Shown here piece by piece: positions 1 through 8,117 of a DNA stretch of 64,000 nt (positions are counted from its first letter, which is position 1; every line of letters starts with the position of its first letter). Source of the stretch: Salinimicrobium sediminilitoris. GTDB taxonomy: Bacteria > Bacteroidota > Bacteroidia > Flavobacteriales > Flavobacteriaceae. The notes beneath the pieces are model-generated. The model had not been told where the DNA came from and ran no database searches. It saw only the letters and a list, made by a program, of their open reading frames with translations. The translations under genes and the position numbers were made by a program. The stretch covers positions 109,754 through 173,753 of the forward strand of contig NZ_JAIVCC010000017.1 of the NCBI RefSeq assembly GCF_020866905.1, in the 5' to 3' direction.

Positions 1-75
1 AATGAAGCCGAAAGAATCCACGATAAATTTGATGCTACCTATAAAGTGTCCATTAAAGAACTGGAAGATCAATAG
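1..75 (+). CDS. 3' end of an unidentified gene (partial)
   Basis: The first frame is open from the left edge to a TAG at 73-75 and gives the last 24 residues of a protein, ending KELEDQ. The tail is charged and lysine/glutamate rich, with no recognisable motif, so no function can be given. Its last 7 bases overlap the 3' end of the convergent thioesterase gene. The rest of the gene lies outside the window. Confidence 0.5.
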   Translation, partial: NEAERIHDKFDATYKVSIKELEDQ

Positions 76-467
76 CCGAGTTTCTCGAGAACATATTGCG
101 GACATTTAATAGGTTTACTCTTTTCCACATCCATAAATATTAAAGTAGTTTCGGCTGTGGTGAGCAGTTCTCCATGCTGATTGAAGATCTCGTATTCAAA
201 TGCTATGCGCACCCCGGGCTTCTGTTTTAACCGGGTCACGATTTTTAGCTCATCATCAAATTTCGCCGACTTTTTAAATTTTAAATTGAGCTCGTAAACA
301 GGCAGCATCACCCCCTCTTCTTCCATTTTTCGGTAGGAAATTCCCAGGGCGTCCAGCCAGTCAATACGGGCTATCTCGAGATATTGAGCATAATTACCGT
401 GATAGACTACTCCCATTTGATCTGTCTCTGCATATCTAACTTTAACATAGGTGAAGTGGCTTTTCAT
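69..467 (-). CDS. Acyl-CoA thioesterase, 4HBT hot-dog fold (YbgC-like)
   Basis: This 132-residue protein has the length and pattern of YbgC/4-hydroxybenzoyl-CoA thioesterases, which hydrolyse acyl-CoA thioesters in the cytoplasm. The family signature is visible near the N-terminus: Asp16 in TDQMGVVYHGNY followed by His23, then a hydrophobic helix (YLEIAR). Asp in this motif is the usual catalytic residue. The start is the ATG at 465-467, about 170 bp from divergent dnaA. The substrate cannot be deduced. It stands alone on the minus strand next to dnaA, with no operon partner. Confidence 0.88.
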   Translation of the reverse strand: MKSHFTYVKVRYAETDQMGVVYHGNYAQYLEIARIDWLDALGISYRKMEEEGVMLPVYELNLKFKKSAKFDDELKIVTRLKQKPGVRIAFEYEIFNQHGELLTTAETTLIFMDVEKSKPIKCPQYVLEKLGY

Positions 468-679
468 GATTTTTTTAAGTGTTTATTTGAATCGGTTTTG
501 TACTTTCACAGTGAACGAAGTATGCTAAAATTTTTGTTAAAATTCAAGTAGTTAAACGTTTTTTTTTCAGATAATTTGTTCACATATTTGTTGCTCTTAA
601 AAACCCAAGGGGAAAGATATTTTCTCTTTTTCTTATGGAAGTCACAACTAACAAACGTACTATAAATTTAGAATCCGGA

Positions 680-2107
680 ATGTCAGAAACTGCGCAATCA
701 GTTTGGAATAACTGCCTAGCTTTCATAAAAGATAATATTACTCCACAGGCATACAAAACGTGGTTTGAACCTATACAGGCTGTTAAACTTTCAGATAGGG
801 CTTTGAGCATTCAGGTACCTTCAAAATTCTTTTACGAGTGGCTTGAAGAGCACTATGTTAAACTTCTTAAAGTTTCGTTAAACAGAGTGCTTGGTGACCA
901 GGCAAAACTGGTGTATGTTATAAGAATGGAAAATACCTACGGCAACAAACAACCTTTTACAGAAAAGATTCCCAGTACAAATCGTTCTAACGTTGCTTCC
1001 CAGGAAGTTGATGTGCCTATAAAGAATAAAAATCCGGAGTTGAAGAACCCTTTTATTATTCCCGGTATCAGGAATGTAAAAATCGAATCACAACTCAATC
1101 CCAGTTATAATTTTGACAACTTTTTAGAAGGAGATTCCAACAGGCTTGCTAGATCTGCAGGACTGGCCGTGGCTAACAAGCCGGGAGAAACTTCTTTTAA
1201 CCCTTTACTTATTTTTGGAGGTGTAGGTCTTGGAAAGACTCACCTGGCTCATTCTATTGGGATCGAAATCAAGGATAAGTATCCGGAAAAAACGGTTTTA
1301 TATATTTCTGCAGAAAAATTTACACAACAGTATATTGAATCTGTAAAAAAGAATAATAGAAACGATTTCATCCATTTCTACCAGATCATTGATGTGCTAA
1401 TTGTGGATGATATCCAGTTGCTTTCGGGGAAAGCCGGGACACAGGATGTATTCTTCCATATTTTCAACCACCTGCACCAAAACCGAAAGCAGGTGATCCT
1501 CACCAGTGATAAGGCTCCGGTGGATATGCAGGATATTGAACAACGCCTGCTTTCCAGATTTAAATGGGGTCTTTCTGCCGAATTACAACATCCCGATAAT
1601 GAAACCAGGGTTTCCATAATTAAAAGCAAACTTTACCGCGACGGAGTAGAGATGCCCGAGGAAATTGTTGAGTTCCTGGCCAACAATATAAAGACTAATA
1701 TTCGTGAACTGGAAGGAGCTATAATTTCTTTGATCGCTCACTCTTCTTTCAACAAAAAAGATATTACTCTTGAACTGGCGAAAAAGATTGTAGACAATTA
1801 CGTTAAGAACACCAAACGTGAGGTTTCCATAGATTACATTCAAAAAATAGTGAGTGAATATTTCCAGATGGATGTGGAAACATTGCAGTCCAAAACCAGG
1901 AAAAGACATATTGTACAGGCACGCCAGTTAGCGATGTTCTTTGCCAAAAAGTTCACTAAAGCCTCGTTGGCGAGCATTGGATCCCAAATTGGAAAAAGAG
2001 ATCACGCTACTGTACTCCACGCCTGCAAAACTGTAGACAATTTAGCTTCTACCGACAAGCAATTCCAGAAATTTGTTGAGGACATCAATAAGAAATTAAC
2101 TCTATAG
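680..2107 (+). CDS. dnaA: Chromosomal replication initiator protein DnaA
   Basis: DnaA binds DnaA boxes at the origin and opens DNA in an ATP-dependent way. With the ATG at 680 the protein is 475 residues, starting MSETAQSVWNNCL as flavobacterial DnaA proteins do. An in-frame ATG at 635 would add 15 residues that do not look like DnaA, so I prefer 680. Visible domains are the N-terminal DnaB-interaction domain (1-80), a variable linker, AAA+ with Walker A GGVGLGKTH near 180 and Walker B VLIVDDIQ near 238, and the C-terminal DNA-binding helix-turn-helix with signature GKRDHATVLHA near 438. The phosphatase gene follows after 2 bases, so the two are probably co-transcribed. Confidence 0.97.
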   Translation: MSETAQSVWNNCLAFIKDNITPQAYKTWFEPIQAVKLSDRALSIQVPSKFFYEWLEEHYVKLLKVSLNRVLGDQAKLVYVIRMENTYGNKQPFTEKIPSTNRSNVASQEVDVPIKNKNPELKNPFIIPGIRNVKIESQLNPSYNFDNFLEGDSNRLARSAGLAVANKPGETSFNPLLIFGGVGLGKTHLAHSIGIEIKDKYPEKTVLYISAEKFTQQYIESVKKNNRNDFIHFYQIIDVLIVDDIQLLSGKAGTQDVFFHIFNHLHQNRKQVILTSDKAPVDMQDIEQRLLSRFKWGLSAELQHPDNETRVSIIKSKLYRDGVEMPEEIVEFLANNIKTNIRELEGAIISLIAHSSFNKKDITLELAKKIVDNYVKNTKREVSIDYIQKIVSEYFQMDVETLQSKTRKRHIVQARQLAMFFAKKFTKASLASIGSQIGKRDHATVLHACKTVDNLASTDKQFQKFVEDINKKLTL

Positions 2108-2109
2108 GT

Positions 2110-2565
2110 ATGAAGACCCGGATCCTGATGGTGTGTCTTGGAAATATCTGCAGGTCACCCCTAGCCGAAGGAATTCTTAAATCCAAGGTAGATCCACAAC
2201 AGATTTTCGTCGATTCGGCAGGAACCAGTAACTATCATGTAGATGATTGCCCCGACCCCAGATCTGTTTCGATCGCAAGAGAGAATAATCTGGATATTAC
2301 CTCCCAACGCGGAAGGCAATTTTCAGCAGAAGATTTCGAGAATTTCGACAGGATCTATGTAATGGACATGTCCAATTACCATGATGTAATTTCCCTGGCT
2401 GCCAATGAGGAGCACAAGGATAAAGTATCCCTGATTCTTAACGAAATCTTCCCCGGTGAAAATGTAGAAGTCCCCGATCCTTACCACGGAGGCGACCATG
2501 GCTTTAAAAAAGTATACCAGATGCTGAATGAGGCCTGTGAAGTAATTGCAGAAAAACACAAATAG
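2110..2565 (+). CDS. Low-molecular-weight protein tyrosine phosphatase
   Basis: This 151-residue cytoplasmic enzyme is expected to hydrolyse phosphotyrosine or related phosphomonoesters. The P-loop CLGNICRS starts at Cys9, with the phosphate-binding Arg15, matching the C-x5-R motif. The general acid is Asp123 in VPDPYHGG. Length and motif order are standard for the family. It starts 2 bases after dnaA and overlaps the next gene by 20 bases if that gene uses its ATG, so dnaA, this gene and the methyltransferase look like one transcript. Its physiological substrate is unknown. Confidence 0.95.
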   Translation: MKTRILMVCLGNICRSPLAEGILKSKVDPQQIFVDSAGTSNYHVDDCPDPRSVSIARENNLDITSQRGRQFSAEDFENFDRIYVMDMSNYHDVISLAANEEHKDKVSLILNEIFPGENVEVPDPYHGGDHGFKKVYQMLNEACEVIAEKHK

Positions 2566-3295
2566 TTTGAGTTCACCTTTCTCCTATCCCGGAAAATTGT
2601 ATTTGCTGCCCACCACCTTGGGAGACAATGACCCCCTGGAAGTTTTACCGGCCACCGTACAAAAACAGGTAGAACGTATTAACATTTTTATTGCTGAAAA
2701 CGAAAAAACCGCCCGCAGGGCAATAAAGAAGCTGGTGCCAACAAAGTCCCAGCCTTCTCTACAATTCTTCTTATTAAATAAACATACAGAACCTTCAGAG
2801 ATTCCATCTTTTCTTGAAGCTTGCAAAGCAGGTACAGATGTGGGATTACTTAGTGAAGCTGGTTGTCCCGGTGTTGCCGATCCAGGTGCCGAAGTCGTAA
2901 AAATTGCTCACAGAGAAGGAATACAGGTGATACCAATGGTTGGCCCCTCCTCTATTTTATTAGCTATGATGGCTTCGGGAATGAACGGGCAAAATTTCGC
3001 TTTCAACGGTTACCTGCCCATAGATAAAGCGGCGAGAAAAAGTGAGATCAAAGCACTGGAAAAGACCTCTCATGAGAAAAATCAGGCCCAGTCTTTTATC
3101 GAGACCCCTTATAGGAATAACAAGATGCTGGAAGACCTGATACAGATCCTGCACCCCGGCACCCGAATTTGTATAGCCTGCGATCTTACACTTAGCACAG
3201 AATACGTGGTGACCAAAACAGCTGCAGAATGGGGTAAAACAAAAGTGGACCTTCATAAAAGGCCCACTATCTTTATATTACAGAAGGACTATTAG
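2546..3295 (+). CDS. SAM-dependent methyltransferase, RsmI/tetrapyrrole-methylase fold
   Basis: The 249-residue product has the tetrapyrrole-methylase fold used by RsmI, which methylates the 2'-O of C1402 in 16S rRNA. Visible blocks are the N-terminal GKLYLLPTTLGD strand, the SAM-binding stretch GLLSEAGCPGVADPG near residues 100-115, and IETPYRN further on. It is shorter than E. coli RsmI and may be the separate Bacteroidetes branch, so RNA specificity is inferred only. The ATG at 2546 overlaps the phosphatase gene by 20 bases; a TTG at 2567, just after the phosphatase stop, is an alternative start. The 3' end overlaps the convergent gene by 23 bases. Confidence 0.85.
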   Translation: MQKNTNSLSSPFSYPGKLYLLPTTLGDNDPLEVLPATVQKQVERINIFIAENEKTARRAIKKLVPTKSQPSLQFFLLNKHTEPSEIPSFLEACKAGTDVGLLSEAGCPGVADPGAEVVKIAHREGIQVIPMVGPSSILLAMMASGMNGQNFAFNGYLPIDKAARKSEIKALEKTSHEKNQAQSFIETPYRNNKMLEDLIQILHPGTRICIACDLTLSTEYVVTKTAAEWGKTKVDLHKRPTIFILQKDY

Positions 3296-3947
3296 CCTTC
3301 GCTTTCCTGTCGGGAACGACAAAAGAAGTATCGAATCCTTCAAACTTTTTAAAGTAATGCTTTATTGAAGTGCCAAAACCATCACTAAAACTGTTGGTTC
3401 CATTACTTCTAAGGAATTTTTTGACATTTCCGGGGCCGGCAAGATGAGCTGCTGCCAGAATTCCCGATTCGGTTATTTTGATCCCGTTCACAACCTGGTC
3501 CTCAAAACGCTCAATATCTTTTCGAAGAATCCATTTATTACGGGAGGCATTTGCATAAAAAGCAGCTTCCTGAAGATCGGGAGAGTTTAGAAAAAGATTC
3601 GTGTCCTTTATCCCAATCAACTTTAAGGTCCCTCTACCAAACTGGTACTTGCCCATGTAACCAAATTCATTGATGACCTTGTAGTCTCCACCAGATTCTT
3701 TAAATCCAAGAGCCTCTTTAAAGGCTACGTAAGACTTACCCAGTGCAGGGTAAAATCGAAGCTGTGGATCAAAAACAGTAGCATCTGGGGAATATGGTAC
3801 TTCAAAAGTTAATTCCTCATTTACTGTTTTAAACTCTTCCAGCAAAGCAGTGTTAATATCCTGGGCTTTGTTAGTCGAAAAGCTGTAAAAGAATATTGAG
3901 GCTCCTACAACCGGTAATACTGAAAATTTTGCAACTTTCTTCTTCAT
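3273..3947 (-). CDS. Secreted lysozyme/transglycosylase-like protein
   Basis: This 224-residue protein has an N-terminal hydrophobic signal segment (VLPVVGASIFFYSF). Its centre contains KESGGDY followed by NEFGYMGKYQFG, then AAHLAGPGNVKKFL. The ESGGDY-(N)-GKYQFG arrangement resembles the catalytic Glu and substrate groove of SLT-type lytic transglycosylases, and AAHLAGPG resembles their later conserved helix. I infer a periplasmic peptidoglycan-cleaving enzyme, probably with the Glu of ESGG as the acid. It is transcribed alone, and a consensus -7 element lies 52-59 bp upstream of the start. Confidence 0.65.
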   Translation of the reverse strand: MKKKVAKFSVLPVVGASIFFYSFSTNKAQDINTALLEEFKTVNEELTFEVPYSPDATVFDPQLRFYPALGKSYVAFKEALGFKESGGDYKVINEFGYMGKYQFGRGTLKLIGIKDTNLFLNSPDLQEAAFYANASRNKWILRKDIERFEDQVVNGIKITESGILAAAHLAGPGNVKKFLRSNGTNSFSDGFGTSIKHYFKKFEGFDTSFVVPDRKAKANSPSVI

Positions 3948-3998
3948 CCTATTTGATTTAGCTTTAAAAAACCTTTAAGATTATTTCAAAACAGCCGA

Positions 3999-4006
3999 CA
4001 AATGTA
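3999..4006 (-). promoter_or_regulatory. -7 element TACATTTG for the transglycosylase-like gene
   Basis: On the minus strand this reads TACATTTG, a full match to the Bacteroidetes -7 consensus TAnnTTTG. It sits 52 bp upstream of the start codon at 3947. No clear TTG was seen at the -33 position, so the call rests on one element. Confidence 0.5.
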
Positions 4007-4141
4007 AGGTTTTTTTTTAAAAATCTTATTACCAACATGTTAACCTAATTCTTAAAGAAATTTTAAGATTGCACACATCATTGCATAGAACGTGCCAAGA
4101 ATGAATTTAGTACTACCTATAATCCACTAGGAATTAATTAA

Positions 4142-5185
4142 TTACCTATTGATCTTTTGCTCATTTATCCATTTTACATACGCCCGCTTGTTGGCGTTGT
4201 GCTGCGAGAGGGTTTTGGCAAATTTGTGGTAACCAAAATTCTCTACATCTGCCACAAAATAAAAGTAATCGTGGTCTTCATGGTTTAGAACGGCGTCAAT
4301 TGAAGAAATATCGGGCATAGTAATGGGCCCGGGAGGAAGCTCTTTGTACTTATAAGTATTGTAAGGGGAATCCAAAGTAAGGTCTGCATACAATACCCGT
4401 TTAATGATTGTATCAAAATTCTGTAGCTTGTCCTTTAAAGCATAGATCACAGTAGGATCTGCTTCCAGCTTCCAGCCTTTTTTTATTCTGTTCATGTAAA
4501 CTCCCCCAACCTCTGGTCTTTCATCTACTTTCGCGGTCTCCTTCTGAATGATGGAAGCAATTACTATAACTTCCTGCGGGGTGAGCCCCAATTCATTAGC
4601 CCTGGCAAGCCTTTTCTCTGTCCAAAAGCGATCATATTCAGTTTTCATTCGCTCACGGAATTCTGTAGCAGAAGTGTTCCAGAAAAACTGATATTTATTC
4701 GGAACGTACATCGAGAGGGCATTCTTCTCCCCGAAACCATACTGGTTCAAAAAAGCCGAATCTTTCATGCTTTCAAGGAGCTGGGTACTATCGGCTTCAA
4801 TTTGGGAAGCTACCCTACCCGCGAGATCCTCAAGCCTTTCCTGATTATTGAAGGTGACCCATACTGGTTCATTAGTACTGCGAAGCGTATTAATGATCTC
4901 ATTATTGTTCATCCCCTTTTTTAGGATGAACCTTCCGGCTTTAATATTGTCAACATAACCTTTTTTTTGAGCCACAACATCAAATTCCCTTTCATTTTCA
5001 AGGTAAGGCTCCAGGATATTTCGTACTTCGGGATAAGTAGCACCGGTAGGAACATATACATCTACCGTTTCTTCAGAAAAAGCTGTGTTTGATGAAAAAA
5101 TGACATCATAAATGTACCAGGAAAAACCTGCCAGTCCCAGAATGCCTAAAAGGGCGATTATTAATAAAATTTTCTTGATATACAT
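4142..5185 (-). CDS. mltG: Endolytic murein transglycosylase MltG (YceG-like)
   Basis: MltG is an inner-membrane enzyme that cuts nascent glycan strands and sets their length. The 347-residue protein has one N-terminal membrane anchor (ILLIIALLGILGLAGFSWYIY), a LysM-like region starting VDVYVPTGATYPEV, and the YceG core with VIVASIIQKETAKVDE. The Glu in this block, around residue 216, matches the catalytic Glu of the family. Further conserved blocks are EADPTVIYAL and NTYKYKELPPGPI. It is the last gene of a dapF-GNAT-mltG operon, starting 1 base after the acetyltransferase gene. Confidence 0.95.
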   Translation of the reverse strand: MYIKKILLIIALLGILGLAGFSWYIYDVIFSSNTAFSEETVDVYVPTGATYPEVRNILEPYLENEREFDVVAQKKGYVDNIKAGRFILKKGMNNNEIINTLRSTNEPVWVTFNNQERLEDLAGRVASQIEADSTQLLESMKDSAFLNQYGFGEKNALSMYVPNKYQFFWNTSATEFRERMKTEYDRFWTEKRLARANELGLTPQEVIVIASIIQKETAKVDERPEVGGVYMNRIKKGWKLEADPTVIYALKDKLQNFDTIIKRVLYADLTLDSPYNTYKYKELPPGPITMPDISSIDAVLNHEDHDYFYFVADVENFGYHKFAKTLSQHNANKRAYVKWINEQKINR

Positions 5186-5186
5186 T

Positions 5187-5708
5187 TTAATTGATCAATT
5201 GATACATGATTTCATCCTTATATTTTCCCTCCACCAAATTCCAATCCTTTTTTATTGCAGCTTTAAAAAATCCTGCCTTTTCAAACAGCAACTTACTCGA
5301 GACATTGTCGTCTCCCACATTTGCGTACACCTGGTGGAGGCCAAGATGCTTAAAACAGTAGTTGCACAGCAGTTCCAGGGCCTCTTTACCATAACCTTTC
5401 TGGCGATTCATCCTGTTGATAATTACAATGCCCAAAGCAGCACGTTTATTTTTGGGATCGAAGTCAAAGATGTCAATAAAACCTAAGGCCTCTCCTGCGA
5501 TCTCACAAATAACCAGTCTCAGCTGTTTAATTTCATAAATATCCTTATGAGAATTTTCAAGGTACTGCTTTAGAATAAAGCGGGAAAAAGGAACGCTGGT
5601 AGCACTAACCTCCCAAAGCTCCTCATTATTCTCCACTTCAAAAAGCAGGTCGAGATCTTCGGGTTCCAGGGCTCGTAAGAAGACCAGTTCTCCTTTTAAG
5701 GTTAACAT
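5187..5708 (-). CDS. GNAT-family N-acetyltransferase (RimJ/RimL-like)
   Basis: This 173-residue protein matches the RimJ/RimL branch of GNAT enzymes, which transfer acetyl from acetyl-CoA to an amine. The N-terminal strand LTLKGELVFLRALEPEDLDLLFEVENN, the acetyl-CoA-binding loop NRQKGYGKEALELL and the closing VYANVGDDNVSSKLLFEKAGF are all present. The target is unknown. It overlaps dapF by 7 bases and is followed at once by mltG, so it is translated within a cell-wall operon, which makes a wall-related substrate possible but unproven. Confidence 0.88.
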   Translation of the reverse strand: MLTLKGELVFLRALEPEDLDLLFEVENNEELWEVSATSVPFSRFILKQYLENSHKDIYEIKQLRLVICEIAGEALGFIDIFDFDPKNKRAALGIVIINRMNRQKGYGKEALELLCNYCFKHLGLHQVYANVGDDNVSSKLLFEKAGFFKAAIKKDWNLVEGKYKDEIMYQLIN

Positions 5709-6490
5709 GCTATTTCTCCTTTAAAAACCTGCTTTGCAGGTCCTTTTAACCATATATTCCTGAATTCGTCACCCGAAGGTTCAAAGCTCACCTCAAGTTC
5801 ACCTCCCGGAGTGTTCAAAGTAACCGAAGTAGAAGAGGTCCTGCCAGAAAAATAAGCAGCCAGAGCAACAGCTGTTACGCCGGTGCCACAAGAAAGAGTT
5901 TCATCTTCTACTCCTCTTTCATATGTTCTCACTTTAAAAGTATCTTTATCTATAGGGGAAACGAAGTTTACATTTGTCCCCCCCCGTTCCATGTACTGTG
6001 GAGAATATCGCACTGCAGCACCTTCTTTTTTGACATCTTTTCCGGTTACATCTTCAGAAAAAATGACATGATGTGGAGAACCGGTATTCAGAAAAAAGGC
6101 ATTTTCAGATTCAGAAATCCCGTTTACATTTGTCATTTTCAAACTTACCTTTTTATCCTCTATCACTGCTTCATGAAAACCATCTATGGCAGTAAAAGCT
6201 GCCCTGTCTGATATTATTCCAAGGAATTTTGCAAAAGCCACAAGACACCTACCTCCATTGCCGCACATACTGCTTTCATTCCCATCTGCATTGAAATAGA
6301 CCATTTTAAAGTCTTCTCCTGCATTGGCTGGTTTTTCCAAAAGAATAAGACCATCTGCTCCAATACCAAATCTCCTGTCACAAAGGAACCTGATAAAAGT
6401 GGTATCATTTTTGGATAAAAGCAAACTACGGTTATCTACCATAATGAAATCATTTCCCGTACCCTGATATTTAAAAAAGTTCAGCTTCAT
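5702..6490 (-). CDS. dapF: Diaminopimelate epimerase
   Basis: DapF interconverts LL- and meso-diaminopimelate, giving the meso form for peptidoglycan and lysine. The 262-residue protein shows both catalytic cysteines in their usual settings: Cys76 in MCGNGGRC and Cys201 in ETLSCGTGV. The N-terminal FFKYQGTGNDFI block is also standard. It is the first gene of the dapF-GNAT-mltG operon. A -7 element lies about 20-26 bp upstream of the ATG, which suggests a short leader. Confidence 0.97.
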   Translation of the reverse strand: MKLNFFKYQGTGNDFIMVDNRSLLLSKNDTTFIRFLCDRRFGIGADGLILLEKPANAGEDFKMVYFNADGNESSMCGNGGRCLVAFAKFLGIISDRAAFTAIDGFHEAVIEDKKVSLKMTNVNGISESENAFFLNTGSPHHVIFSEDVTGKDVKKEGAAVRYSPQYMERGGTNVNFVSPIDKDTFKVRTYERGVEDETLSCGTGVTAVALAAYFSGRTSSTSVTLNTPGGELEVSFEPSGDEFRNIWLKGPAKQVFKGEIAC

Positions 6491-6508
6491 CTGGCATTTT
6501 TAAGGGTT

Positions 6509-6516
6509 CAAAGATA
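6509..6516 (-). promoter_or_regulatory. -7 element TATCTTTG for dapF operon
   Basis: On the minus strand this reads TATCTTTG, matching TAnnTTTG, 19 bp upstream of the dapF ATG. No convincing -33 TTG is visible, so confidence is moderate. Confidence 0.5.
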
Positions 6517-6624
6517 CAATAATATGTAAAAAACGGGAGCAGTTCGATGAGAGTAATGCAGTGGAAGATACATACTAAAGTCTTAAATATTTTGTTCCAC
6601 AATTAATAAAAACATACAAGAAAC

Positions 6625-7989
6625 ATGAAAAGATTCACAAGTGTTCTCATGATCTCTGTTTTAAGCGGAATTCTTACCCTTGGTGGTTACGTCCTTTTTA
6701 TTGAAGAAGACAACGTTTTCATCCAGGAAAGTAAAGTTCTTCCGGATTACACCCCGGTAAATCTAAATTCCCTTCCTGCAGATGTTAATGCAGATTTTAC
6801 AGAAGCGGCCAACAAATCGGTAAATGCTGTGGTACACGTAAAAAATGTAGCAACAGTAAGAAAATCACCTTTTTCCTCCAGTACGACTCAAGCCCTGCAG
6901 GGAGCGGGAAGTGGTGTCATTATTTCTCCAGATGGTTATATAGTAACCAACAATCACGTTATCCAGAAAGCTAACCAGCTTCAGGTAACCCTTAATAATA
7001 ATCAGAATTATATGGCAGAAGTCATAGGAACAGATCCTAAGACAGATATTGCCTTGCTTAAAATTGATGCTGAAGACCTTGATTACCTTCCGTTTGGTGA
7101 TTCGGATAATGCCCGAATTGGAGAATGGGTCCTTGCAGTTGGAAATCCTTTTAACCTTACCTCTACAGTAACTGCCGGAATAATATCGGCTAAGTCACGA
7201 GACCTGGGAATGGATTCGAATGTATCTTCATTTATTCAAACAGATGCAGCAGTTAACCCGGGAAACAGTGGGGGTGCATTGGTTAATATTTTTGGAGAAC
7301 TTATAGGTATCAATACAGCCATTACTTCTCAAACCGGGACTTATGTAGGCTACGCCTTTGCCGTACCCTCCAATAATGCAAGAAAGATCGTAGAAGACAT
7401 TCTAGAGTATGGTGATGTACAACAAGGTATCCTGGGTATTCGCGGGGTACAGGCAGCTAACGTTCCACGGGATTATGGCGTAAAAGTTTCCGAAGGAATA
7501 TATGTAGACCAGGTTGAAGAAGGAAGCGGTGCAGATAAAGCCGGAATACGTTCGGGAGATGTGATCACCAAACTTGACAATATTGAGATAAGAAAATTCT
7601 CGGACCTTACAGGCTATATAGGTTCTAAAAGACCTAATGATGTAGTAAATGTACAGGTTATTAGAGATGGAAACACCAGGGAATTTGACGTTACACTTAC
7701 CAAATACGAAGTATTTCAAATAAAGGCCATAGGACTTGAGGTAACTAACGCCACACCTAAAGAACTAAATGAAAAGAATGTTTCCAATGGTGTGAAGGTC
7801 ACAAGAGGGTTGACTCCTCAAATGCAAAATGAACAACTCTACGGCACAATAATTACGGCCATTGACAATATTCCGGTAAAGAACGTAGGAGATGTTGAAA
7901 GAATAATGAAGCAAAGATCTACCGGAGATCCAATCACAGTAACTTTTGTAACTCCCGACGGAGAAAAACAAAAATACGTTTGGCGATAA
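6625..7989 (+). CDS. HtrA/DegP-family periplasmic serine protease
   Basis: This 454-residue Do-type protease degrades or refolds misfolded envelope proteins. A single N-terminal membrane/signal segment (LMISVLSGILTLGGYVLFI) is followed by a trypsin-like domain with the full triad: His111 in TNNHVI, Asp141 in TDIALLK and Ser215 in NPGNSGGAL. Two PDZ domains follow, about residues 275-355 and 365-450. It is a single-gene unit ending in a strong terminator at 8013-8044. It diverges from dapF. Confidence 0.95.
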   Translation: MKRFTSVLMISVLSGILTLGGYVLFIEEDNVFIQESKVLPDYTPVNLNSLPADVNADFTEAANKSVNAVVHVKNVATVRKSPFSSSTTQALQGAGSGVIISPDGYIVTNNHVIQKANQLQVTLNNNQNYMAEVIGTDPKTDIALLKIDAEDLDYLPFGDSDNARIGEWVLAVGNPFNLTSTVTAGIISAKSRDLGMDSNVSSFIQTDAAVNPGNSGGALVNIFGELIGINTAITSQTGTYVGYAFAVPSNNARKIVEDILEYGDVQQGILGIRGVQAANVPRDYGVKVSEGIYVDQVEEGSGADKAGIRSGDVITKLDNIEIRKFSDLTGYIGSKRPNDVVNVQVIRDGNTREFDVTLTKYEVFQIKAIGLEVTNATPKELNEKNVSNGVKVTRGLTPQMQNEQLYGTIITAIDNIPVKNVGDVERIMKQRSTGDPITVTFVTPDGEKQKYVWR

Positions 7990-8012
7990 ACTTTACCGTT
8001 AAAATTGATATG

Positions 8013-8044
8013 AAATACCTGCTTTTTGAGCAGGTATTTTTTTT
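8013..8044 (+). terminator. Rho-independent terminator after htrA
   Basis: Stem AAATACCTGC (8013-8022) pairs perfectly with GCAGGTATTT (8030-8039) around a 7-base loop, and the T run continues to 8044. It lies 24 bp after the htrA stop codon. Confidence 0.92.
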
Positions 8045-8078
8045 GTTAAAATACTTTTACGAAAACGTTTGAAATATA

Positions 8079-8086
8079 TACTTTTG
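8079..8086 (+). promoter_or_regulatory. -7 element TACTTTTG for gap
   Basis: TACTTTTG is a full match to TAnnTTTG and lies 31 bp upstream of the gap ATG. The upstream region is AT-rich and no clear -33 TTG sits at the usual distance. Confidence 0.6.
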
Positions 8087-8117
8087 CGGCAGTTTTAAAA
8101 CAACACAATAAAGAGAA

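Noticed and set aside
635..679. Longer dnaA start at 635
   Set aside because: The 15 added residues do not resemble DnaA, while the frame from 680 starts like known flavobacterial DnaA proteins.
4050..4068. Short inverted repeat TCTTAAA/TTTAAGA
   Set aside because: It is AT-only, without a T run or nearby start, and is probably chance.
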